From Syngnathus acus (Eukaryota; Chordata; Actinopteri; Syngnathiformes; Syngnathidae): DNA of 64,000 bases. Below are positions 40,339 through 50,410 of the stretch, one piece after another. Position numbers and translations under genes: made by a program. Positions within the stretch are counted from its first letter, which is position 1, and every line of letters begins with the position of its first letter. The stretch lies in assembly GCF_901709675.1 (NCBI RefSeq), contig NC_051108.1:3692631-3756630 (forward strand), in the 5' to 3' direction. Under the pieces are notes generated by a model. The model was not told where the DNA came from and did no database searches. It was given only the letters and a program-made list of their open reading frames with translations.

Positions 40339-40408
40339 ATGGGTAACCTGCTAAAAGTCCTTACAAGGGAAATAGAGAACTATCCGCACTTTTTCCTGGA
40401 CTTTGAAA
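40339..40408 (+). other. cyria: cyria alternative first coding exon 1a (CYRIA-type N-terminus)
   Basis: Acceptor CCCATCAG at 40329, ATG at 40339 and donor GAAA|GTAAGT after 40408. It encodes 23 residues plus one base, with [14 protein letters not shown] after the shared MGNLLKVLT. This is the N-terminus known from mammalian CYRIA. Confidence 0.85.
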
Positions 40409-43400
40409 GTAAGTCTGGCAGAGGAGTTGGGGGAAAAACAGCGATAAGATGGAAAGAGGAGATTTTCCCCTTTTTCTTTGCGGGTTTCCCTTCAGGCTTT
40501 CTTTCCGCACAGACGTGAAACTTGACTCTGAGCTCCAATCCGCTGTTTCGCGCCGTTGAAAAACTTTTTAACATCACTTACACTTTTCCTTTTTCTTCCT
40601 CTTCCTGTGTGTCTGTTCTTTTTTTCTCTCTCTTTTGCAGAAGCCAAATGGGGAATCTGTTAAAAGTGCTCACTTGCACCGAGCTCGAACAGGGGCCAAA
40701 CTTTTTCCTTGACTTTGAAAGTGAGCACAGCCTGTCTTTCTGCAAGGCCAAAGTCATTTTTCCTAATTCACCTCTCTTTAAACGCAAGAGCTCAAGGGTC
40801 AAGCGTATTGAGCTTTGAATTATCCGACCATTCTCTTTCGTCCAATGCTGTTTTAAAAGCAGCTTTTGTTGTCTTAATTTAATACTTAATTTCATAAAGC
40901 TTTCCAAAATCTAATCACTTAATGATAAATTGACTAGAAATGGAGTTGACCCTTGACCTTAGCAGTCTGCTTTTACTCTCTGGTGCATGTGTGCTCTACT
41001 CATTTGGGAAACAAAATATTTCTCTAATCTATTGATAGGATGTTGTGTTATTATTATTATTATTATTAAAAACATTGAACAGCCCAAAAAAAAAGTAGTC
41101 ATCTATCTCAACACGTGCCAGCTAAAACTAGCTAATTTACATGTATTCAGTCATCTTCTGATCCATTATCCTCATGAGGGTCTCGGGAGAGTTAAATACA
41201 ATTTGGCTTAACAATTTAATTGCACTCTGTAATGTGTAGTGACACAGGGTTTATTTTCTAACCCCGCCAGAATTACAGAATGTCTCCACTGTGGTATTTT
41301 TGTTTACCCGGTAAAGGGGAAATGATGGGATAATGGGTAAGGTTTTCAAATATAAAACAGACAGGACAGTATAAATGTCAGTGATGCTCTATATTTACAG
41401 CAGCTAGTTTGGCTGTCTGTGGTCATGACGGTTCAAGATTTAAAATGGCAAAGTATCTCAGTTAAAACTTACAGTATGCTTGCTCACACTTTGGTAAAAT
41501 ATTCCCCGAAGTCGTGTTTACGGGATTTGTATACTCACCAGCCGCCACTTTGGTTACATCGTGAAGTAATTGACCGGATGTGAGTGTTTACTTTGTGTAT
41601 TTTTCATTGTTAGATGCGCAACCCACAGAAGCAGAGTGTGAAGTCTGGAACCAGGTGAACGCCGTCCTTCAGGACTCGGAAAGCATCCTGTCAGGTCTAC
41701 AGGCGTACAAAGGAGCCGGTCAGGAGATCAGAGATGTGAGGACAGCGTTTTTCAGAAATCCCAACTCAGACCACGTTCAAATAGATTTTTTTTTTTTTGC
41801 ACCCTTAGACATCCAACATAAGAGTCCCGTCCTGACATTGTGTAGCGAGTCATCCAATTGTCACACACACATTTGAACTCAGTATTGATGATCTAAAGGA
41901 TTATAAAGAGAAATAACTTTGTGTTAATTGCCATTCTTCTCTAATTGTTAATCTATTGTGTTTTCTCCTCAGGCAATTCAAAACCCAAGTGACTTCATGC
42001 TCCAGGAGCGCGCCTGGAACTCCGTGTGCCCTCTTGTTATCAAACTCAAGAAATTCTACTGTTTCTCTTTGAGACTAGGTATGTATCACCGTGACGACGT
42101 TTTAGTAGTTCAGTAGAAAATCAGCAGTTGTGATTTTGTATTTGTGCACAGAGGAGGCTCTAAAGAGTTTGTTGGAGTCCCTGACATGTCCACCTTGCAC
42201 GCCCACTCAGCACCTGGAAAAGGAACAAGCCTTGGCTAAACAATTTGCGGAAATCCTCCACTTCACTTTACGCTTTGATGAGCTCAAGGTGCCCAACGAG
42301 ACGATCGCACATCGTGATGTATGATTTGGTCTTCCACGGTTTGACTCAGTGTTTGTTCTTACTTCAGATGAGAATTCCCGCCATCCAGAATGACTTCAGC
42401 TACTACAGAAGAACAATCAGTCGAAACCGGATAAACAACATGAATGTAAGTTCTTCCTAATATACTGGAAATTATATGACATCACATAACAGACAAACAT
42501 TTTTTCTTTGATTGTGACTCTACAGCTGGATATTGAAAATGAAGTTAATAACGAGATGGCCAATAGGATGTCTCTGTTTTACGCCGAGGCCACGCCGATG
42601 CTAAAAACACTCAGCAACGCAACCACAAATTTTGTGACTGAGGTGAGTAGAGGTGTCAAAAGTGATTGATTACTCGACAACAAACCGGTTATCAAATTAA
42701 TCGCTGCATGTTTTGAAAAATCGAGTAATCCGTTGCTTCTTCTGATTTCGGGATCTCAAAACTAACTATTCAGCTTTCAGTCTTTTTTTTTTGCTTAGCT
42801 TGTTGTTTTTTAATCACTAAATAATGGCAAATAATTGAATGCAAATAAAAATTGAATGCAAATAAAATTGTATCTGATTATTCGATTAATAGATGGAATA
42901 ATCGATTCTAAAAATATTCAGTGAGTGACAGCCCTAGAAGTAAATTAGCTTCATTTGAATAATTCCTGGGTTGCAAGTTATGTCTATAACCGTTATTGTG
43001 TCGTATTGTAGAACAAAACTCTTCCACTGGAGAACACGACGGACTGTCTGAGCACCATGGCCAGCGTCTGTAAAGTCATGTTGGAGACGCCGTAAGTTCA
43101 TATGTGAAAGTATTCTCCTGGATTATTTCAAGACTTGTTAATGTTTACACCAGTTTTCAAGATGTCATCTCCTGTCTACAGGGAATATTCAAGTCGTTTC
43201 AGCAGCGAGGACACTCTCCTATTCTGCATGAGGGTCATGGTCGGCGTCATCATTCTCTATGACCACGTTCACCCCAACGGTGCCTTCAACAAGTCCTCCA
43301 AGATCGACGTGAGTCCCGCCAACGTAACCACGCACTGCACATCCGGCTGGATTGCGACGCAGTTCTCCCATGATTATTGTCTCACCAGATGAAAGGCTGC

Positions 43401-43722
43401 ATAAAAGTGCTGAAGGACCAGCCTGCAGACAACGTAGAAGGCTTGCTGAATGCGCTCAAGTAGGTCACATGTCACTCTTCAAGTTTGTCGGGGAAAACTA
43501 ATTGAATGTGGTACTCATTCAAGCATGCTAAAGTGTAAGGTACTTACAGGTTACCATGGCAACCATTCTCCTTTTTTAAATCATAAATCACTCATTTCAC
43601 AAAGTTGGTGACATTTCGATTGAATAAATCGTGTGTGTCATATTTTTCTTCTCGTCAGATTCACCACAAAACACCTGAATGACGAGTCCACTCCAAAAAA
43701 CATCCGGACGATGCTCCAGTAA
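40339..43722 (+). CDS. cyria: CYRIA (FAM49A), Rac1-binding WAVE-complex inhibitor
   Basis: CYRI proteins bind active Rac1 and oppose WAVE-driven actin branching at the plasma membrane. Coding exons: 40339-40408 (1a) or 40648-40720 (1b), then 41614-41735, 41973-42078, 42152-42288, 42368-42445, 42526-42642, 43012-43091, 43182-43308, 43389-43459, 43659-43722 (stop TAA). All phases join, giving 323 residues with 1a and 324 with 1b, the usual family lengths. Both starts encode MGNLLKVL, keeping Gly2 for N-myristoylation. The Rac1-binding DUF1394 domain fills the rest: [14 protein letters not shown] carries the paired arginines (159/160 here, Arg160/161 of CYRI-B), followed by [20 protein letters not shown] and [14 protein letters not shown]. 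Diagnostic residues ([19 protein letters not shown]) fit CYRIA rather than CYRIB. No defect is seen. Which teleost duplicate it is cannot be told here. Confidence 0.96.
40648..40720 (+). other. cyria: cyria alternative first coding exon 1b (CYRIB-type N-terminus)
   Basis: Strong acceptor CTTTTGCAG at 40640, ATG at 40648 and donor GAAA|GTGAGC after 40720. It encodes 24 residues plus one base, with [15 protein letters not shown] after MGNLLKVLT. This is the N-terminus known from mammalian CYRIB. It uses the same donor phase as 1a, so it is a frame-preserving alternative. If both exons are included, the frame set by 1a hits a stop inside 1b. Confidence 0.85.
41146..41190. repeat. Short dispersed-repeat fragment in cyria intron
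   Basis: TTCTGATCCATTATCCTCATGAGGG resembles the common teleost repeat end also seen near 16.4 kb. Confidence 0.3.
42649..42935. mobile_element. AATCGATT-family hAT-like element in a cyria intron
   Basis: Left end GAGGTGTCAAAAGTGATTGA and right end AGTGAGTGACAGCCCTA are roughly inverted. Inside each end lie blocks of the ATTACTCGA / ATTCGATTAAT kind. It is about 290 bp and non-coding, begins 6 bases past a cyria splice donor and is wholly intronic. Confidence 0.6.
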
Positions 43723-44975
43723 TTTCAAAAATTTTTAATGGCATAAAACTGAAGAGGATCAATGCTCTGACCTCAAATAAGATGTATATGTTTACATGAT
43801 TTCAAAGAGCTGGTAACACTTTGCGTAGTCATTCTCTCCAAGTTAAAGGCGCACAACAAGATTTCCCGCTTCCATTATTAACAGCTGAGAGAGTGTTTTG
43901 CATTTCTGCCTTGTAGAATGGAGGTTTCCTCTTAAAATGCTCCAATTTTATTTTACATGCTTCCATATATGCACACAAAAATGGTGACTTGCTATCCAAT
44001 CAATCTGTGCATGGAATGAGATCAATCAAGAACATGTTTAGCTGTGGAGGCACGCGAGGGACTGACTGCTTAGATGATGCCACACAGTCAATTGCATGTT
44101 TTGCTTTCACTGATTCGGTTCTTTTGTGTCAAAAGTAAGGCCAAAAATCTTATTTAAATGATGTGTGATGTATTTTAAACTAAAAACAACCCCCTCTTTT
44201 ATTCATGTTCTTATTTCACTTGTGTTAATATACTGATCAGTTGCCAGTTTTGAAAGAATTTTTTTATGACTTGTTTCACTTTGAGGGGAGTGAATTACTG
44301 TATTTGTAAATTATTACCAAGATTTTTTTGTAATGAATTTTTATTCTGCTCCCATCCCCTAACTGTGTTTTTAATTGCCTTAAAAACATTTTGAGCTACT
44401 GTACTCGTTCGACTTGTCTTAAAATGGATCTGCTGTGTCAAATGTCATGTTGATGACAATTGTCATTGGTATCATTACATTGATGTAGTGACTCTGAATC
44501 AGCTTGGTTATCAAGAATTATTTTATGGCTAATCCATCTGATTTCTGCTAACGTTGCATCAGGGAGCTCCTCAAACCAGAGCAGACAATCACACCATTAA
44601 GTGAACATTTTTGACTTGATTTCCACTTTAAGCCTTAAAGAGCATGTATAATGAAACATCCATAAATAGGAATTACTTTTGACCGAAGCTATACTCGATC
44701 TGATTCGATTCCAATTCAATCACCATTCATTTCAAATGTGTCTTGTTCATTTTGGTCACTGTCTTGTGGTATTTAATATGTATGTGCACACATGAGCCAT
44801 ACTTTGTGTTCATCTGTGTAATGACAACATTCACCTTTGCTGTCATGATCATGAGACATACACGAAACTCTCATGTTGAATGCAAGATTGCTTATTCTAC
44901 AAATTGCTTCGGCTTTGTATTGTGTTGCTGAAAGGGTTGTGTGAATTGGATAATAAAGGTGGTACATTTCCTACT
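43723..44975 (+). other. cyria: 3-prime untranslated region of cyria
   Basis: No frame of note follows the stop codon. A canonical AATAAA at 44952-44957 is the first good polyadenylation signal in a suitable context and would end the transcript near 44975. The next gene, fbxo16, is convergent. Confidence 0.55.
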
Positions 44976-45278
44976 CAAAATATGAGAAATATATTGAGAA
45001 ATATGACTGCTTCCTTTATTGTAAGCTATGAACATAATTTGGTTCGTTCACACATTCAAATGAATTCAGCACCAACCTTAGTGTAGCACCTCCGCATGTA
45101 AATCTAGTTGTACTTTCTTTATTTCCCTGCAGGTGGCGATGTGTATCAGTCCACATATTGTGTGAGTGACACAGGGAGAGTCCAGGGTGGCATGTCAAAC
45201 AGCCGAGCACCTAGAAGAAGGAATTATGAGTGACATTTCTAACATTGTGAACTTAATTAAGACAAATGAAAGGTCAAA

Positions 45279-45370
45279 CTCGGTTGCAGGTAAAATTAAT
45301 CGTTTAATCAACAACAAACCGGCTACCAAATTAATTATATTTTATTTATTGAATAATCATATAAGGACTT
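45279..45370. mobile_element. AATCGATT-family hAT-like element, left-end fragment
   Basis: The phrase CAACAAACCGGCTACCAAATTAAT matches the left part of the copy in the cyria intron (CAACAAACCGGTTATCAAAT). The right end is missing. Confidence 0.5.
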
Positions 45371-45582
45371 TTTTTTATACTAAAGATTGCCCTAGTGTTA
45401 GACTTGGACTCTCAAAAGTTATAATTGTATTAGACAAAAGTATTGGGACACCAGGAGCTACACGAAGACAAGATGCCTCATCTCTGTTATAGTTCATCCC
45501 AAAGATGATCAGGGATTTTTCATTGTTTCTGACTCTATGTGCTTTCATCATATCCAGCCCAGAGGAGAGATGGAGTTGACAA

Positions 45583-48129
45583 TTACTTACTGGGAATGCT
45601 CCTGTTGGAGCGCAGGGATGCCCTGAGCGCCTCCATGCTTAGCCTGGGTACCGCTGTCCTCACTGGACCAGGACGCTTCCCGGCATTCCACTGGGCCTGT
45701 CGCAACATGAATTCTGCCGCCTCGTTGGTCGCAGGGTAGTTATGAGTGTGAGATGCCCAGTGGGGCCGAAATTGGGTCGGAGGAGCCAAAGAAGAACCCA
45801 GAGGAGGCGGAAGAAGAGCCTGGTGGGATCTGCTGTTTGAAGCGAGGAACATCTATCAAAGGAGAAAATATGCAACTGCATGACTACTGCTCTATGTTTT
45901 GAAGTGAAGCATTTAATTTCTACAAGGCTAGAAATTACATGCTAATGTTTGTTGGTTGGTCAATGGTGACTGTTTTACAACAGGTACCCAAAACTAAATC
46001 TTTAATGCTGCATTGTCCTCTGTTTCACTTTCCCTTAAATCCTAAGCATAATTTGCATCACCTCCATCTGTGAGCTTGTCATCGTTAACATTCATGCTCC
46101 ATAATGCATGAAGTCTGCTGGTGGAGGATCTTCAACATTTCGAGCATCACGGTCACTGGGTTTATTGTTGCAGCGATAAATGAAAGGTGAATTACCAGTG
46201 ATTTAGCTTTACGTAGTTTATAAGTGGCTTCGGAGATCATTTTCTGTCTCCTGTCATCTGGCTTCTCTGTTTTACTGCTACCTGTGGTTGCTCTGCTCTT
46301 CATCTGCCTGGAGAAACAGATTGACATGCGATCAGAGAAAAAAAAAGGTTATTGTTTGGAGGATAATGGTGGAGGACAGAGGTGTTGTTTTTTTTCATTA
46401 AAATTCAAATTCTGCTACTTGTTGCCTTACGTTGCGCTGGCTTGTGCGACAGGGTCCAGGTTGTCCAGGTAGTTGAAGCGGATGATGTCTTTGGGACGTC
46501 TGTCCGAGTCTCTCCAAGGTGGAAGCACAGGTGGATGCTTGTCATTTTTTAATCTGCTGAATGTTGCTGCAACGTACGGCTTGGTGGATTCTTCAAGCTC
46601 CTCACTTAGGGAAATCCCTTGTGACATGTCCTCATGTCTACTACTGATTCTTGCACCATCTTGAACGGCTGCCTGCTGCTGGGACCTGACGACCTTTTTG
46701 ATTGGTGCATCAAGCTGCATTTCTTGCACAGTGTTGATGTAGTGTCTCTTCCACACACCTTGCTCAAACACTGTAGGTGAGAAACTGAGGAACCAGCCAA
46801 ATTTCAGACACTTGGGCATCCACAGCTGGTCCAGATCCACGATGCTTTTCCAATGCCAGCTCACCTGTCCTCACAGGAACGAGCCAAACATCATCAGGCA
46901 TTGCATAGTTGCGTGTTTATTACTCTGTGTTGTTTCTGTCCTACCCGTGCACATCGACAGAGGCTGCGTGGGTCTAAAAAGGAGAAGATATAGAGACAGA
47001 GTGCTCTCGGGAGCATGCACGTGAAGTCAGCGGCCTGTGGGGGAAGCTGTCGACTCACGCAGAGGTCGATAAAGCGAAGCTGCTCTTTAGAGCAGCCCTT
47101 GACGAAATCGTGCAGCACCAACCTCCTCTGCCTGTCAGACCACCTTTCAAACTGACGAGCACATGAAAAGCCATCAAATGAAAAGAAGAAAGACAGCCAG
47201 CAGAGCGTGAAGCGCAATGCACACACAACGCTTTTATCGTACCCATTTTCCCAGAAGGCTTCGTCTCTCCTCAAAAACCTGAAAGAGACAGTGACAAAGA
47301 TGGCTTCATGTTAAACAAAATGAGTTTTTATTTTGTGTTTTTGTTTCAGTTGCTGTTTAATGGTTCACGGTAATGCACTTTTATATCAGTCGTTAATTTT
47401 AAGCAAATTCATGTGAGGAAATGCAGTTCTGAAAATGACTTCACTGGTTCTTTTATCTCAAACAAATTATTTTAGGTTGCATTACACTCTGATGAAGGCG
47501 GAAGTACAAGCCGAAACATGTCAGGTAAACCTAAAATAATTTGTTTGAGATAAAAGAACCAGTGAAGTGATTAACAAGTAAAAACAAAATGAACTTAGTA
47601 CAACTAGTTCAGAAAATGGATGGATGTGTGAGATTTACAGTTAGGCATGCCTAAAAAAATATCACACCCAAAAAATTCTTACAGTGCATGAATTAAAAAA
47701 AATTACATAAACAAACCTCTAAATCATAACCTAAAAAAAACCCATCTCATATAATAACCTCTCCCTGGACAAAAAAAAAAAAAAATCCCTGACTCTTTCT
47801 AAGAAACCAATAACTCACCAAAAACCTTCAGACATGCACCAAAAACTGTCACATACATCACCAAACCTCTTATGAAATTGCTGTCTGCTAAAGAGTGTCA
47901 TTAGTGTCCATATTTTTGGGTGTATGCAAAACTCAGATGCAATTTTGAGCTTGCGTGCAGCCTCAAGGTCAAACAATTAGTGTGTTGGTGTTAAAAGCAT
48001 TGCCATGAGAACTCTTCTGACCTTGCTGTTGGACAGCGAGTGGTTCAGGGGTGTCCAGGCGCTCATCTTGGTTTGCATTTTCGCAGGACTTGCAGAGGAT
48101 CTCGCTGCGTGCGGCATCTTCTTGTTCAT
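45583..48129 (-). CDS. fbxo16: F-box only protein 16
   Basis: An F-box substrate adaptor expected to bind SKP1 and bring targets to the SCF (CUL1) ubiquitin ligase. Minus-strand coding exons in transcript order: 48129-48022 (ATG first, acceptor TCTGCAG just before), 47278-47243, 47151-46945, 46864-46431, 46307-46196, 45852-45583 (stop). Phases agree and give 388 residues. The family-typical start MQTKMSAWTPLNH follows 17 residues of leader. VFEERRSLLGKW, then FERWSDRQRR, precede the F-box (about residues 95-138: LPRALCLYIFSFLDPRSLCR and VSWHWKSIVDLDQLW). FSPTVFEQGVWKRHYI and PPWRDSDRRPKDIIRFNYLDN follow, both conserved with human FBXO16. The last exon adds 89 residues beyond the human protein end. 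It is divergent with fzd3, the same arrangement as in human 8p21. Confidence 0.9.
47438..47568 (+). repeat. Perfect 41-bp inverted repeat with hammerhead-like loop, in fbxo16 intron 1
   Basis: Arms 47438-47478 and 47528-47568 are exact reverse complements (41 of 41) and enclose 49 bases. On the plus strand the loop contains CTGATGA (47489-47495), one extra A, a GGC/GCC stem closed by ten bases, GAAAC (47513-47517) and ATGTC|AGG. This is the order of a type I hammerhead ribozyme whose stem I would be prolonged by the inverted repeat. Penelope-like retroelements are known to carry hammerhead motifs; that link is inferred. It lies in the intron between the first two coding exons of fbxo16, opposite in sense to that gene. 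Confidence 0.6.
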
Positions 48130-48957
48130 CTGCAGACACACCAGTGATAAGCTAAAACACTCACATGGTCATTGTACCTCTGCTGTTCTTTTGTTTTGTT
48201 TTTAAGCCATTGTCCCATGTAGAACACTTTCCCTTTGTTTAAAACGGAAAATTCCAACCCCTACTTGATGTTGTAAACCTTGCTTTCACGCACACCCATG
48301 TGTTAACTGTATTTTGTTGCTATGCACGCTCTCACATACACATGACCACACTTTGTGATTTAACTCACCAACATTTCAGGAAGGAGGTAATAAATCCAAC
48401 ATCTAAACACGATATGTTACTTCTCCCGGCTCCTTTCCATGGCTTCAACATCCATCTACCTATAACTCTCCTCCGTCTTCCCACTTCTCCTGTGCACGGT
48501 TTACATGTCCCCATAGTAACCGTGACTGTGCTTTGCGTACACAGACTGGCAGCCAGAGCATGTTGCACACCGAGGGGTCCCTGCAAAGCAAACCACTGGT
48601 GTGTGTGCACTGTGCAGGCGTCCATGGCTCTAATGATGACAAATGTTGTGCAAGTGGGCCTGACGCTGCAGCTGCACCAGCACTATACACTGATGCATGT
48701 GTGTCAAGTAGGAATATCAGCCAAATCAATGTATTTTATGTTAATTATGTTTGTGGTCATTTTTAAAGGGAATAGTGTGATTAATTGACACATTGAAGTG
48801 CTTACCTTTATTTCATGTTGTATTAGTGTACAATTGATTTAAAAAATATTTTATTTAAATAAACGGGTAGGTTAATTTAATTTTCAAAATAAATGCTCAT
48901 TGAGTTAAGTGTAATACTCTTTACCTGTTATTTAACGATAGGTAGTCCGTTTTTAAG

Positions 48958-49035
48958 ACTTTATTATTAACATTATTATTCTTCTTCTTCTTCTTCTTCT
49001 TCTTCTTCTTGTTCTTCTTCTTCTTATTATTATTC

Positions 49036-49090
<55 letters not shown>
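48958..49090 (+). repeat. CTT/ATT trinucleotide tract between fbxo16 and fzd3
   Basis: About 18 CTT-type triplets (48979-49024) are followed by more than 15 ATT triplets. The CTT part is a pure polypyrimidine run with mirror symmetry, of the type that can form triplex DNA. Long open frames of Ile, Asn, Leu or Arg across it are artefacts. Confidence 0.9.
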
Positions 49091-49599
49091 TCGTGCTCGT
49101 GCCCGATTGGGCGGTCGCGCGCAAAAAAAGACAGAAAACCTGCTGGGAAGAAAGAGACGCGGCTGTGTCAAGTTGGCAGACACACTGTTCCAAAGCGGAA
49201 ACGCCATCCACTTCCTGTCAACGTAATTTAGCAAATTTTTGATTATGAAACTGTTTTGTACGTTCTTTAGTCGTTCACATTATATTTTACTTGATATCAT
49301 TTTATTATAACACCTGAATATCGACAGGTAATAATTTCCAACGCTTTCCAACGCATCCCTGGAGTCCGCTTGGTACTTTTATTTCCTCGGTTATGACCGG
49401 AAGTTATGTTGGTAGACATTTAATGCCGCCAGGCAACGGCACGGATGAGGAGGAGAGGGGTGCACAGCGGTGGGGGTGAGGACAGTCGTGTGGTAGGGGG
49501 CGGACAGGAGGAAGCTCCGCGTTGAGGGACCCTCGCACATTGTTGCCAACTCGAGGAACGGCGAGAACGTTACATGTGACTTTTTATTCCAATGTCCTG
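49091..49599. promoter_or_regulatory. Divergent fbxo16/fzd3 promoter region and fzd3 non-coding first exon
   Basis: CpG-rich against the background (CGTGCTCGTGCCCGATTGGG, then GGTCGCGCGC), with an inverted CCAAT (ATTGG) near 49106. A purine-rich block near 49445-49520 leads to a likely untranslated exon ending at the donor TGTCCTG|GTAAGC (49599/49600). A matching acceptor lies at 50116. The two genes point away from each other, so shared regulation is plausible. Confidence 0.5.
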
Positions 49600-50116
49600 G
49601 TAAGCTTCAACCGTTCGAATGTGATTTGAATCTCGCGTACACCTGCCAGTGTTTTACAGTGACTGCGGCGAATTCATTAAATTGCCCAGCACCCGCATGG
49701 AAGTGGCTACAAAAGGTTAACCGTAAATACTATCCGGATTTTTTTAAGTTGTTTTGTTCGCATCACGGTTTTGACATAAACTGAGTTATTTGTTTTGAGT
49801 CACTAATTGTGGACGGAGGACGAGCAGCGTGATGACGAACTTGTTAGCAAACGTTTACGCCCTCACGTCATCGGCGTTGTCATTTTTCATTGTAGTAACA
49901 TTTTTATTGATGCGTTTAGTATTTATTAAGAATGTAAGCATTTTCCCTTTAAACGTCTCCATTTGTTTGTATAAAATGAGCATTGAGGCACCAAACGTAA
50001 GTAGCATTGTTGTGGGTGTGTATTGCTAACGTGCAGCAATTTACGTCATACAGAAGATTGGTTGTATTTGTTGTATCATAAAAATGATCATTTATCTTTT
50101 GTGCATTCCTCCTCAG

Positions 50117-50410
50117 ATTACCATTACAAGTCATCAGTGATATTTTTCCATTCTATCCATGCTGGTTGGAGGAGGAAGAGTCGCATGAGTCACTTGGTGA
50201 GAGCACAGCATCTTAAAGGATCACAGCATCTCAGAGCTGATGGCGTTTGCTGTGACTCAACCGCAGTGGGTGCAGACTTGAACCATGGCTGACCACACTG
50301 CCGGACCCTCACTGGTGATCTGGAGAGAAGGAATTGTTTAAACGGACGCTCCTGAGATTGTGCCTCTTCCTCAGCTGTCATCTGAGCTTCTCTGCTACAG
50401 CAGACCGGTC
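50117..50410 (+). other. fzd3: 5-prime untranslated sequence of fzd3 with upstream ORFs
   Basis: Starts after the acceptor CCTCCTCAG at 50116. Three short ATG-initiated frames, near 50158, 50240 and 50285, terminate before the main start at 50411. A second acceptor-like CTGCTACAG lies at 50400, so part of this may be intronic in some transcripts. Confidence 0.45.

Noticed and set aside
47030-47090. A GTGAGT...CACAG pair inside fbxo16 exon 3, as a possible intron
   Set aside because: The span is only 24 bases, far below intron size. The encoded residues align without gap to the human protein.
48300-48788. 162-residue plus-strand open frame in fbxo16 intron/upstream region
   Set aside because: Cys- and His-rich with no domain, overlapping equally long frames on the other strand, and lying between fbxo16 and fzd3 without splice context.
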